From Ruminococcus flavefaciens (GTDB lineage: Bacteria > Bacillota > Clostridia > Oscillospirales > Ruminococcaceae), in assembly GCA_004554385.1 (NCBI GenBank), contig SFMO01000143.1, positions 1 through 64,000 of the forward strand: DNA of 64,000 nucleotides, given 5' to 3'. Every line of letters begins with the position of its first letter. Positions within the stretch are counted from its first letter, which is position 1. The position numbers and the translations under genes are program-made. The notes below the pieces were generated by a model. That model was not told the DNA's origin, searched no databases, and was given only the letters and a program-made list of their open reading frames with translations. Below are positions 7,661 through 15,235 of this stretch, in pieces.

Positions 7661-8060
7661 TAGGGGACGGCGTCCTCGACGTCCCTTTAGGGAACGCCCT
7701 CTCTTGCAGGGCGACACTAATCGTGTCCGGCACCCTCTGTCCTTCAGACATCTCCCTACACTGTAGGGAGTCACCCTCTTGAAAAACAGTCCACTGGACT
7801 TTTTTTCAATTCACCCTTTGCGGAGCGCTTTGTAACTGCGGGGCTTTGCCCCAGGCTAACCGCCCCAGCCCCTCTGTCGCTTTGCGACATCTCCCCACAC
7901 TGTGGGGAGTCACCCCACAAGGGCTGTCCCCCTAATCGGGTCCGCCCCCTTTGTCGCATTGCGACATCTCCCCACTCTGTGGGGAGTAACCCTTGACCTG
8001 ACCAAAGGAACACAGTCCCTTTGGAATCCCGTTCATGGGTTCCGCAAGTTACTACGCTAA
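7661..8060. repeat. GC-rich extragenic repeat block between vanY-like gene and nadC
   Basis: No credible gene lies in this 400-bp block. It begins with TAGGGGACGGCGTCCTCGACG, an element found again at 57056 and in changed form at 9776. Three copies of a module of about 47 bp follow, at 7732-7776, 7868-7915 and 7943-7992. Their core is CATCTCCC(C/T)ACaCTGTgGGGAGT, preceded by CCTCTGTC and an inverted CGCTTTGCG-like segment. Each copy can form a CTCCCCACA/TGTGGGGAG hairpin. The spacing is irregular, so this is not a CRISPR array. Confidence 0.6.
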
Positions 8061-8091
8061 ATTTTGATTTACAACAGAAAGGAAGATATTA

Positions 8092-8931
8092 ATGAAGCTT
8101 TTACAATGCTATGTTGATAATATAATCACCACTGCCCTCATGGAGGACATAAACTATATCGACGCTGCGGCAGATAACCTTATCCCTGCCGACCACAGAA
8201 GCTCTGCTTACTACGTTGCAAAGGATACAGGCGTTGTCTGTGGTATCGAGGTGGCAAAGAGAGTTTTTGACCTCGCAGGCGGCGACGTTGACTTCAGGAT
8301 ACTCCTTCAGGACGGCACAAAGGTTCAGAAGGGCGATATAATCGCAGAGCTTGAAGGAAGCACTCTCACACTCCTCAAAGGCGAGAGAACAGCTCTCAAC
8401 CTCCTACAGCATATGTCGGGTATCGCAACTGCCACAAACAAGTGCGTTGAGCTTGTAAAGGGCACAAAGGCTGCCGTTACCGACACAAGAAAGACTCTCC
8501 CGGGACTTCGCGCACTCCAGAAGTATGCGGTAACAGTAGGCGGCGGAAAGAACCATCGCTTCAATCTCTCCGACGCGGCAATGCTCAAGGACAACCACAT
8601 TGACGCTTACGGCGGAATCACTGCGGCTGTGAACGCGCTCCGTGAGAAGATAGGTCATACTGTAAAGATCGAAGTTGAAGTGCGTACACTGGACGAGCTT
8701 CGCGAGGCACTTGCAACAGGTGTTGAGATAATCATGCTGGACAATATGAGCTGCGACGAGATGAAGGAGGCTGTTGCAATTGCAGGCGGAAAGGCTCTCC
8801 TTGAAGCTTCGGGCAATGTCACCGCCGAGAATATCCGCGCAGTTGCAGAGACAGGCGTGGATATAATCTCTCTCGGTGCGCTTACTCATTCCGTTAAGTG
8901 CTTCGATATCTCCATGAAGATAAAGAAATGA
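8092..8931 (+). CDS. nadC: Nicotinate-nucleotide pyrophosphorylase (quinolinate phosphoribosyltransferase)
   Basis: NadC converts quinolinate and PRPP into nicotinate mononucleotide, CO2 and PPi, the third step of de novo NAD synthesis. The 279-residue length is normal. Typical segments are GERTALNLLQHMSGIAT, DTRKTLPGLR (substrate-binding Arg/Lys), KYAVTVGGGKNHRFNL and LKDNH, and the C-terminal barrel motifs IEVEV, IIMLDN, LEASG and ISLG. AAAGGAAG lies 8 bases before the ATG. The HIT gene follows after 10 bases and is probably co-transcribed. Confidence 0.95.
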   Translation: MKLLQCYVDNIITTALMEDINYIDAAADNLIPADHRSSAYYVAKDTGVVCGIEVAKRVFDLAGGDVDFRILLQDGTKVQKGDIIAELEGSTLTLLKGERTALNLLQHMSGIATATNKCVELVKGTKAAVTDTRKTLPGLRALQKYAVTVGGGKNHRFNLSDAAMLKDNHIDAYGGITAAVNALREKIGHTVKIEVEVRTLDELREALATGVEIIMLDNMSCDEMKEAVAIAGGKALLEASGNVTAENIRAVAETGVDIISLGALTHSVKCFDISMKIKK

Positions 8932-8941
8932 CAGGATAACT

Positions 8942-9346
8942 ATGAACGACTGTATTTTCTGCAAGCTTATAAGCGGTGAATTTCAGCCCATGAAGGTCTA
9001 TGAGGACGAGCATACTCTTGTGTTTATGGACACGGCAAAGGACGTTGACGGACATATCCTTGCAGTCCCGAAAAAGCACTGCATGAATATTCTGGACTGC
9101 GATGAAGAAACGCTGACAAGCCTTATGAGGACAGTGAAAAAGGTGTCGGAGCACCTTGTGGAGAAATGCGGCTATGAGGGAGTAAATCTCCTCAATGCCG
9201 ACGGTGAGAGCGCAGGTCAGTCCGTGCCCCATTTCCATATCCATATCATTCCGAGGAAAAGCGGCGACGGAATTGACGCATGGCCGAATTTTGAAGGAGC
9301 TTCAAGGAACACCGAGGATGTTTTCAGAGAGATAACAATGTTATAA
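8942..9346 (+). CDS. HIT-family nucleotide hydrolase (Hint-like)
   Basis: This small cytosolic histidine-triad protein of 134 residues probably hydrolyses nucleoside phosphoramidates or related adenylylated compounds. The N-terminal CIFC motif (residues 4-7) is typical of zinc-binding Hint proteins. The triad HFHIHIIP is near residues 97-104, and NLLNADGESAGQSVPH precedes it. The substrate cannot be read from the sequence. It lies directly after nadC. Confidence 0.9.
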   Translation: MNDCIFCKLISGEFQPMKVYEDEHTLVFMDTAKDVDGHILAVPKKHCMNILDCDEETLTSLMRTVKKVSEHLVEKCGYEGVNLLNADGESAGQSVPHFHIHIIPRKSGDGIDAWPNFEGASRNTEDVFREITML

Positions 9347-9407
9347 AAATAACGTTAGGGGCGCACATCGTGCGCACGTTTTTGAAGGAAGTTTGGGAGG
9401 TGCAGGT

Positions 9408-9731
9408 ATGGAAAGAGTTCTGTGGCTTATCATCATGATTCCCATTGGTGTTTTATTTACCTGTTTCGGTATCTACGCATGGAAGCGGAAAAAGCCCATG
9501 TGGTTCTGGTCGGGCAGAGAAGTCAGGGAAACTGAAATATCGGATATTCCTGCCTATAACAAAGCAAACGGGCTTATGTGGACAGCTTTTTCTGCTGTAT
9601 TCTGGGCAGGGGCGGTTCTTGGGCTATTTCAGCTTGATATTGCAGGAATAGTTGTCGCTGTGGGAACTGTCGTCGGGATACCTGTACTGTTTCTTACTTA
9701 TAAAAGGATATATTCAAAATATAAGCGCTGA
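9408..9731 (+). CDS. Small integral membrane protein, unknown function
   Basis: ATG at 9408 is chosen because GGGAGG (9395-9400) lies 7 bases upstream. The 107 residues contain about three membrane helices (residues 5-24, 50-70 and 75-95), a basic loop (WKRKK) after the first, and the segment ISDIPAYNKANGLMW, which I recall from uncharacterised clostridial membrane proteins. The upstream 40 bases include a GCGCAC/GTGCGC palindrome typical of repeat DNA. No function can be assigned. Confidence 0.65.
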   Translation: MERVLWLIIMIPIGVLFTCFGIYAWKRKKPMWFWSGREVRETEISDIPAYNKANGLMWTAFSAVFWAGAVLGLFQLDIAGIVVAVGTVVGIPVLFLTYKRIYSKYKR

Positions 9732-9739
9732 ATATCGCA

Positions 9740-9770
9740 GCCGTCCGTATTGATATACGGGCGGCTTTTT
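9740..9770 (+). terminator. Terminator after the small membrane protein gene
   Basis: GCCGTCCGTAT pairs with ATACGGGCGGC (one G-T pair) around TGAT and is followed by TTTTT. Confidence 0.85.
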
Positions 9771-9775
9771 ATTAT

Positions 9776-9893
9776 TAGGGACGCCTTCTCTTGCAAGGCG
9801 GCTCAAATGGGCTGTCGAGGACGTCAGCCCCTACAGATGATACCGTATATGTACGGTTTTACACGGGCGGATAATATCCGCCCCTACAGGTAT
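9776..9893. repeat. Dispersed extragenic repeat elements
   Basis: This block contains TTAGGGACGCC...GTCGAGGACGTC (related to 7661 and 57056) and the palindrome GGGCGGATAATATCCGCCC (9872-9890). The latter recurs at 57135-57154 as GGGGCGGATATTATCTACCC. No gene is seen here. The gerAA start lies 40 bases beyond. Confidence 0.55.
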
Positions 9894-9934
9894 AATTTCG
9901 CAGTTCCAGCAGATAATACCGCTGAGGTGAGATA

Positions 9935-11377
9935 ATGGAGAAAAAACAACTGCTGTCCTCACTTGACCGCAGCATCGACGAGATACGCCGCATTTCGGGA
10001 GGCTCGTCCGACGTGCTCATAAACCGTTTCGTGACCGGAGGTATACACTGCGCTCTTCTGTGCTGCGAGGGCATGGTGTCAACATCGGTCATCACGGAGC
10101 TCATATTCGAGCCCATAACCGATATTCCACAGCAAAAGGACGCTCACAGGCTGTTTCATCATATTAATGAGGAGCTTCTGCTCTCCACAGATCGCCCCGA
10201 GGTCGGGGATTACGACGAGCTTTTTCGGCTGATGAACTCGGGATTTGCTGTTCTTCTTGCGGAGGGTATGGACTATGGACTTGCCTTCGGAGTGCAGGGA
10301 TACAATACAAGGGGAGTTCAGGAGCCCCTCGGCGAGGGCAATATAATGGGAGCTCACGAGGGCTTCACTGAGACCGTCCGCACTAATATGTCGCAGATAC
10401 GCAGGCGGATAAAGTCACCTGAGCTGGTCATGGAGCTGTCGAAAAAAGGAGACAAGAGCGGAACGGATATATGCCTTTGCTACATGAAGGACCGTGTGCC
10501 GAAGGCACTTATGGAGAAGATACGCCGCTCCCTTGACGACGTTGAGCTTGAAGCCATACTGACTACGGGGTATCTGCGCCCATTTGTGGAGAACGGCAGC
10601 TTTGAACTGTTTGATTCCACGGGAACTACGGAGCGCCCCGATGTGCTGAGCTCAAAGCTTATCGAGGGGCGTGTGGCTCTGCTGGTGGACGGAGTCCCCT
10701 ATGCCATAGTGATACCTCACCTGTTCTGCGAAAGCTTTCAGACTCTTGACGACTATGCCTATAAGCCATATTATGCCACGTTCATACGCTGGCTGAAGTA
10801 TGCGGCTTTTCTTGCGGCGGTACTGCTGCCCTCCTTTTATGTAGCGATAGTCATGTATCATCCTGAGCTTCTCAACAGCACGTTGTTCATGCTTCTTGTT
10901 GAGGCGGAGAAAAAAGCGCCCCTGTCCATAGTGACAGAGGCGGTGTTCGTACTGCTGATGTATGAGATAATAAGGGAGGCAGGAGTGAGGCTGCCAAAGC
11001 CTGTGGGCGGAGCGGTAAGTATAATCAGCGGACTGATAATCGGCGATGCTGCGGTGAATTCCGGACTGGTGAGCACTCCGCTTCTGACCATGACTGCCCT
11101 TGCTGTTCTGGGAGGACTTGTAGTTCCCGAGCTGAATCCTCAGGTGACGGTTCTGCGTTTTGCATTTCTCGCTGCAGGGGGAGCGCTGGGACTTTTCGGC
11201 ATAAGTCTCCTTGCCTGTGCGGTTCTGGTGAATATCTGCGCTACAGAGGACTACGGTTTTCCGTATATGGCTCCATTGTCTCCCTTCAGAAAAAAAGGCA
11301 TGGGTGATACCGCAGTCCGCAGCGGAATAAAGAAGCTCCAGAACAGGGGCTTTACTGTTGAGGAGTACCATGAATAG
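9935..11377 (+). CDS. Spore germination protein, GerAA family
   Basis: This would be the A subunit of a GerA-type nutrient germinant receptor in the spore inner membrane. The 480 residues fit the family. The soluble N-terminal domain (about 1-280) includes VQGYNTRGVQEPLGEGNIMGAHEGF, a strongly conserved GerAA segment. Four or more membrane helices occupy about 285-450, with RLPKPVGGAVSIISGLIIGDAAV. The GerAB-like gene overlaps its 3' end by 8 bases. The ATG is preceded by GAGGTGAG at 4-5 bases. Rumen ruminococci are not usually called spore formers, so the role may be residual or altered. Confidence 0.9.
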   Translation: MEKKQLLSSLDRSIDEIRRISGGSSDVLINRFVTGGIHCALLCCEGMVSTSVITELIFEPITDIPQQKDAHRLFHHINEELLLSTDRPEVGDYDELFRLMNSGFAVLLAEGMDYGLAFGVQGYNTRGVQEPLGEGNIMGAHEGFTETVRTNMSQIRRRIKSPELVMELSKKGDKSGTDICLCYMKDRVPKALMEKIRRSLDDVELEAILTTGYLRPFVENGSFELFDSTGTTERPDVLSSKLIEGRVALLVDGVPYAIVIPHLFCESFQTLDDYAYKPYYATFIRWLKYAAFLAAVLLPSFYVAIVMYHPELLNSTLFMLLVEAEKKAPLSIVTEAVFVLLMYEIIREAGVRLPKPVGGAVSIISGLIIGDAAVNSGLVSTPLLTMTALAVLGGLVVPELNPQVTVLRFAFLAAGGALGLFGISLLACAVLVNICATEDYGFPYMAPLSPFRKKGMGDTAVRSGIKKLQNRGFTVEEYHE

Positions 11378-12353
11378 TATATCGAAATATCAATTCACAG
11401 CATTGCTGCTTATTACGGAGCTGTTCTGCCTGTGCTGCTGCATGGGGAGTGTATCTGTTACTACCCTTTTGGGGATACTGGCAGGAACGGCTATACAGTA
11501 CCTTGTATTTGTGGGCTTTGCGGTACAGGGTGGAACTCTTAAAAAGTGGGCAGAGTTTTTTTATCTCGTTTATGCAGTATTCTGCGGCGGAGCGTTGTTA
11601 AATTCCCTGTGGCAGACAAGCTCCGAAATATATATTCCATATGAGGAAAGCGGCGGAGTAATGGGTAGTATCATGGTCGCAGGGCTTATCGCGCTTGTAT
11701 GTCTTTATGCATCATCCACGGGAATAAAATCCGTTTCACGGGCAGCGGTGATAGCCGCGTTCCTTGCACTGACCTGTCTTTTGGTGGATCTTATCAGTGC
11801 AGTTTTCAATGCGGACTGGGAGAACGTCACCCGTTCAGGCAGGCAGGGGCTGTTGGGAGAACTTTTCAGAGGATTCGGACTAAGCGGAAGCCTTGGCGGA
11901 GCAGCGGTCTGGCTTGGCAAAGTGAGAGGGGATAAGTGCAGAGCGGCAACGGTATTTTTTACAGCAAAAGCTGCCGCAGCTGCGGCGGTGTTCCTTACAG
12001 TGCTGCCTGTTGCGGGCGGTATAATGACGCTCACAGAGCATCCTGTAATAACGGCAGCACAGCTCTCTCAACCCTTTGAGGCTCAGCGTATAGACTCAAT
12101 ATTTCTTGTGGTATTTTCGGTGCTGGCAGTTTTCTCGGTGACCCTGCAGGTCATGACGGGAGCTTATCTGCTTGAGGCGATCATTCCGCGCTTTCAGCGC
12201 TGGCGAAGTCTGACGGTCACGGCGATGATGATAGGAGCCGCTTTTATTATTGGCAGCAGGGAGCTTTCCGGCCTCCGCGCCTGCGCGGCTTTTGCCGCGC
12301 TGATTGTTGCGCCTCTGGGCGCAAAAAGATCCGCTGCTGAAAGCAGCGGATAG
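11370..12353 (+). CDS. GerAB-like transporter-type germination protein
   Basis: ATG at 11370 follows TTGAGGAG and overlaps the gerAA-like stop. The 327 residues form about ten hydrophobic helices, as expected for GerAB, an APC-superfamily protein thought to bind the germinant. Motifs are weak, so the call rests on topology, length and position after gerAA. The C terminus is formed within a terminator hairpin (12329-12351). It is slightly shorter than the usual ~365 residues. Confidence 0.72.
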   Translation: MNSISKYQFTALLLITELFCLCCCMGSVSVTTLLGILAGTAIQYLVFVGFAVQGGTLKKWAEFFYLVYAVFCGGALLNSLWQTSSEIYIPYEESGGVMGSIMVAGLIALVCLYASSTGIKSVSRAAVIAAFLALTCLLVDLISAVFNADWENVTRSGRQGLLGELFRGFGLSGSLGGAAVWLGKVRGDKCRAATVFFTAKAAAAAAVFLTVLPVAGGIMTLTEHPVITAAQLSQPFEAQRIDSIFLVVFSVLAVFSVTLQVMTGAYLLEAIIPRFQRWRSLTVTAMMIGAAFIIGSRELSGLRACAAFAALIVAPLGAKRSAAESSG

Positions 12354-12364
12354 GCGCGGATCTT
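12326..12364. terminator. Bidirectional terminator between gerAB-like gene and tadA
   Basis: A perfect 10-bp hairpin ATCCGCTGCT/AGCAGCGGAT (12329-12351) ends at the gerAB stop. The larger pair AAAGATCCGC/GCGGATCTTT frames it. It lies between convergent genes. Confidence 0.7.
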
Positions 12365-12825
12365 TATTTGCGGCTTTTCTTTTCGCGGAGCTGTCGGAAA
12401 AACTCCGAAAGTATTGCCGAGCACTCCTCTTCCATGACTCCGCCAGTGACATCGGGGCGGTAGTTGTAGGGAAGCTCAAACATTTTCTGTACCGAAACAG
12501 CAGAGCCGCTTTTAATGTCATAAGCACCGAAGACGACGTTGTCGATACGTGAATTAATAATGGCGCCGCAGCACATTGGGCAGGGTTCAAGCGTGACGTA
12601 TATTGCACACTCAGGAAGGCGCCAGCCTCCAAGAGTGCGGCAGGCTTCGTCTATTGCCATTATCTCAGCGTGAGCAAGGGCATTCTTAGCACCCTCACGC
12701 ATATTCCGTCCCTCGCCGACTATTTCTCCTGTGGTCTTTTTTACGACTACTGCTCCCACAGGGACTTCGCCCTCTTCAAAGGCGAGCCTTGCCAGCTCAA
12801 GTGCACGGGACATATATCTATCCAT
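12364..12825 (-). CDS. tadA: tRNA-specific adenosine deaminase
   Basis: TadA deaminates A34 to inosine in tRNA-Arg(ACG). The start at 12825 (MDRYMSRALELA) has AAGGAG 7 bases upstream; the longer frame would overlap the preceding gene. The 153 residues have the deaminase zinc motifs HAE (about residue 55) and PCPMC (about 85-89) with GGWRL between them. It follows the CPBP gene on the same strand after 20 bases. Confidence 0.93.
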   Translation of the reverse strand: MDRYMSRALELARLAFEEGEVPVGAVVVKKTTGEIVGEGRNMREGAKNALAHAEIMAIDEACRTLGGWRLPECAIYVTLEPCPMCCGAIINSRIDNVVFGAYDIKSGSAVSVQKMFELPYNYRPDVTGGVMEEECSAILSEFFRQLREKKSRK

Positions 12826-12845
12826 TGATATGCTCCTTGAAAGGT

Positions 12846-14009
12846 CTATAATATAAGCTTTATAAGGGCAGCCATTACACATACACCCACTACAGCAGGC
12901 ACAGGGTAGCTTCTGAAAGCTGTCATAAACCTCTGTGGGGCAGTGACTTCTGACTTGTATACCGCTATCCTGTTGCGGTTCTTTTTCTTGTTCAGGATAT
13001 AAACGAAGGTAACACCTGCAATTCCGACAACGAATACCGCAAGGATAAAGATGTTTCGTTTCAGGAATATGCTGTCGGCTGATGTTGATTCAAGCAGTAT
13101 AAGAGCCATTCGGTAGAGCTTGAAAATGATCTGAACGTATATGGCTGTAAGTATCGAACCGCTTCTGAGCATTCCCTCACCTGCAACAGCTGCCATGAGG
13201 AGAGCCGCAGGGAACTCGCGGACATCCTGGACAAGGAAGGCAGACATCAGCGAGGTTATCAGTACGGCGAATATGTCGCCGAACTGTCGGAGCGCTCCGA
13301 AAACAGCTCCTCTGAAAAACAGCTCTGAGATCACCGAAACGATGATGATATCGAATACTGCATAGATAATGAACTGCTTCTGGTCCCATGCCGATGCATC
13401 TGCATCTATTTCGCGGAAATAATTGAAAAGCTGCCTTGTTCTGTTTGTATAGATGCTTGGAAGGCTCGTTACTGCACTTGCAGCAAGAGACAGGCAGAGG
13501 GATCCGATCATATCGGCGGAGTGCTTCAGCTTTGTCATGAACTCGACCTTGAATGGCATTTTCATCTTTTGGTGAACGTATATCCCCGGAATGATTATTT
13601 TCATCAGACCAACAAGAATGAGGTATGTTACGATCTCAATATCGCCGCCGTAAACTCCTGTGCTGAAGAAAGAGGCGTGTATGTTGAAGCCGAGAAAATC
13701 AAAAAGGGATATTACTGCCTTGCCGATGATATTGTCGATAACTATCCACATTAGCATGGCGATACCTGCAACGTTCATTATCTTGATGACGCAGTTTCGC
13801 TCGGCTGTGGGCAGAGAGCGGCTTTCGAAGCCCTTTCCTTCAACGAATACGCTTTCTCTTCGGTCCATCTTGAAGTTGAAGGCATAGGGGTTATCCTTAT
13901 TTTTACGCCACTTTATAAAGCTCTGGTTGTAGCGGTCGTCCTGAGTCGAATAGTCAAATTGTTCTACAACATTGATGATATTTTTCTCTGAGGTGTCAGT
14001 AAGTTTCAT
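12846..14009 (-). CDS. CPBP-family membrane protein lacking the usual protease residues
   Basis: The protein has 387 residues, with a soluble N-terminal 70 residues followed by about eight membrane helices. The CPBP (Abi/CAAX protease) core is recognisable at SELFFRGAVFGALRQFG, but the usual EExxxR motif reads SExxxR. The following helix (LITSLMSAFLVQD) lacks the His of the FxxxH motif. It is therefore probably not an active protease. GCAGGAGGTGAG precedes the ATG. It is divergent from the GerAC-like gene and upstream of tadA, probably in one operon. Confidence 0.75.
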   Translation of the reverse strand: MKLTDTSEKNIINVVEQFDYSTQDDRYNQSFIKWRKNKDNPYAFNFKMDRRESVFVEGKGFESRSLPTAERNCVIKIMNVAGIAMLMWIVIDNIIGKAVISLFDFLGFNIHASFFSTGVYGGDIEIVTYLILVGLMKIIIPGIYVHQKMKMPFKVEFMTKLKHSADMIGSLCLSLAASAVTSLPSIYTNRTRQLFNYFREIDADASAWDQKQFIIYAVFDIIIVSVISELFFRGAVFGALRQFGDIFAVLITSLMSAFLVQDVREFPAALLMAAVAGEGMLRSGSILTAIYVQIIFKLYRMALILLESTSADSIFLKRNIFILAVFVVGIAGVTFVYILNKKKNRNRIAVYKSEVTAPQRFMTAFRSYPVPAVVGVCVMAALIKLIL

Positions 14010-14131
14010 TGACTCACCTCCTGCAATTTCTCATTATAATAGTATCATATTTTAAGGGTAACAGTGTTGATATTTTAAAGCAATTTTATGAACAATAGGT
14101 TAAATTGATAAAAAATAAAAGGAGATCATCC

Positions 14132-14656
14132 GTGAACAGAAAATTCTTTGTTTCAGCAGCCTTTATGGCGCTGCTGTCCGTCACAGGCTGTGCCTCGGGA
14201 CGGATCCATGAAAAATGCTATCTCCGGGCTGTTTCGGTTTCCGGAAACCAGCTTGTTTTCTCTTTATTTAACATTGACGGTGTCATTGTGGGGACGGGGG
14301 ATGATATGCACTCAGCCAGACGTTCTGCGGAGCTCATCGGCGGCAAGCCCATATTTACAGGCTATACCGAGCTCGTTATCGTTGACGGCGAGGACTCTCT
14401 CGGCGTTCTCGGAAATATGCTGAGGGAATGGAAGCTGTCGCCTTCGTGCAGAGTGGTGTGCAGTGAAAACGGCGAAGAGCTTCTTCGCAGCAATGATGCA
14501 GAGCTGCTGATCGGGATAACGGATCAGGCTGTAAAGCAGGGGATAGCGCCGCCCTGCGACATCATCGCCGTTCTCGGAGAGCTATGCCATGACGGACAGG
14601 CAGAGACAGCCGAACTTCACTCGGACGGAACTGTTGGAAGCTGCGTCATACGCTAA
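14132..14656 (+). CDS. Short GerAC-like lipoprotein
   Basis: GTG at 14132 has AAAGGAGA 8 bases upstream. The signal peptide ends in a lipobox (SVTGC, Cys about 21). The mature part matches only the N-terminal domain of GerAC lipoproteins in layout: a YLRAVSV strand, then a beta/alpha region with GYTELVIVDGEDSLGVLGNMLREW. At 174 residues it is about half of the normal ~370. With gerAA and gerAB-like genes 1.8 kb upstream, it is probably the C subunit of the same receptor, separated by the tadA-CPBP pair. Similarity is moderate; it could be an unrelated lipoprotein. Confidence 0.6.
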   Translation: MNRKFFVSAAFMALLSVTGCASGRIHEKCYLRAVSVSGNQLVFSLFNIDGVIVGTGDDMHSARRSAELIGGKPIFTGYTELVIVDGEDSLGVLGNMLREWKLSPSCRVVCSENGEELLRSNDAELLIGITDQAVKQGIAPPCDIIAVLGELCHDGQAETAELHSDGTVGSCVIR

Positions 14657-14841
14657 TTCTGGTGGCGTACAACACCGTACTCGTCATCAAGACGATAATA
14701 CGGACAGGAATAGTTTGTGCCCTGTAAAAATCGGTACATCTCGTCCTCGTCAAGATTTATCATACAGACGTAGCAGTCGTAATCCTCGTCATAGACGTAG
14801 TTTGTGCAGGTCTCACAGTTGGTTGCTTTTTTCTTTTCCAT
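14653..14841 (-). CDS. Small Cys-rich conserved protein (DUF6472-like)
   Basis: The 62 residues carry a CETC pair, YDCYVCMINLDEDEMYRFL, and CPYYR...DEYGVVRHQ, a pattern I recall as a conserved uncharacterised small family of Firmicutes, likely metal-binding. GAAAGGAGC lies upstream of the ATG. Its stop overlaps the stop of the convergent gerAC-like gene. Confidence 0.7.
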   Translation of the reverse strand: MEKKKATNCETCTNYVYDEDYDCYVCMINLDEDEMYRFLQGTNYSCPYYRLDDEYGVVRHQN

Positions 14842-15112
14842 AAGCGAAGCTCCTTTCCGCTGATTCTTTAGTCTGAGAGGACATCGTCTTCTGCATACAA
14901 AACCAATACATTATAACACAAATGAAAAGAAAATGCAAATTTTTGGCTGAATTTTTTCAAATGCACTTTGATAAAAATATAACAACGTGCCTTTTTTTAT
15001 ATATCACCAACGGGGATTGCTGCTCATTTCTGTTGTTAACCTACGGTCATTCGCATTTTTTGCTGTGTTTTTGCGTAATATTGCTATTCCTAAAAAATAC
15101 CGTCTGCCGCTA
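14842..15112. other. AT-rich intergenic region upstream of pckG promoter
   Basis: No credible gene, repeat or terminator hairpin was found. The open frame at 14922-15116 is Phe/Leu-rich, low in complexity and has no ribosome site. Confidence 0.5.
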
Positions 15113-15141
15113 TTGACACATTGACAAAAAACAGATATAAT
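15113..15141 (+). promoter_or_regulatory. Promoter of pckG
   Basis: TTGACA (15113-15118), a 17-bp spacer and TATAAT (15136-15141), a perfect consensus, in keeping with the codon-biased, highly expressed gene downstream. The untranslated leader is about 90 bases. Confidence 0.85.
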
Positions 15142-15235
15142 AGTATCAGAGGAACGTTTGACTTTTGTCGGACGCTCTGTGCTGCGGTGAATATTTCCGC
15201 AAGTTACATGATAATTTTTTAGGAGGTATTATACA

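Noticed and set aside
7732..7992. Possible CRISPR array
   Set aside because: Only three imperfect copies with unequal spacing, no uniform spacers and no cas genes nearby.
9361..9385. GCGCAC/GTGCGC palindrome as terminator of the HIT gene
   Set aside because: Loop and stem are short and the motif resembles common extragenic repeat DNA; termination is possible but not supported enough.
14922..15116. 64-codon ORF before pckG
   Set aside because: Phe/Leu-rich, no ribosome site, overlaps the pckG -35 box.
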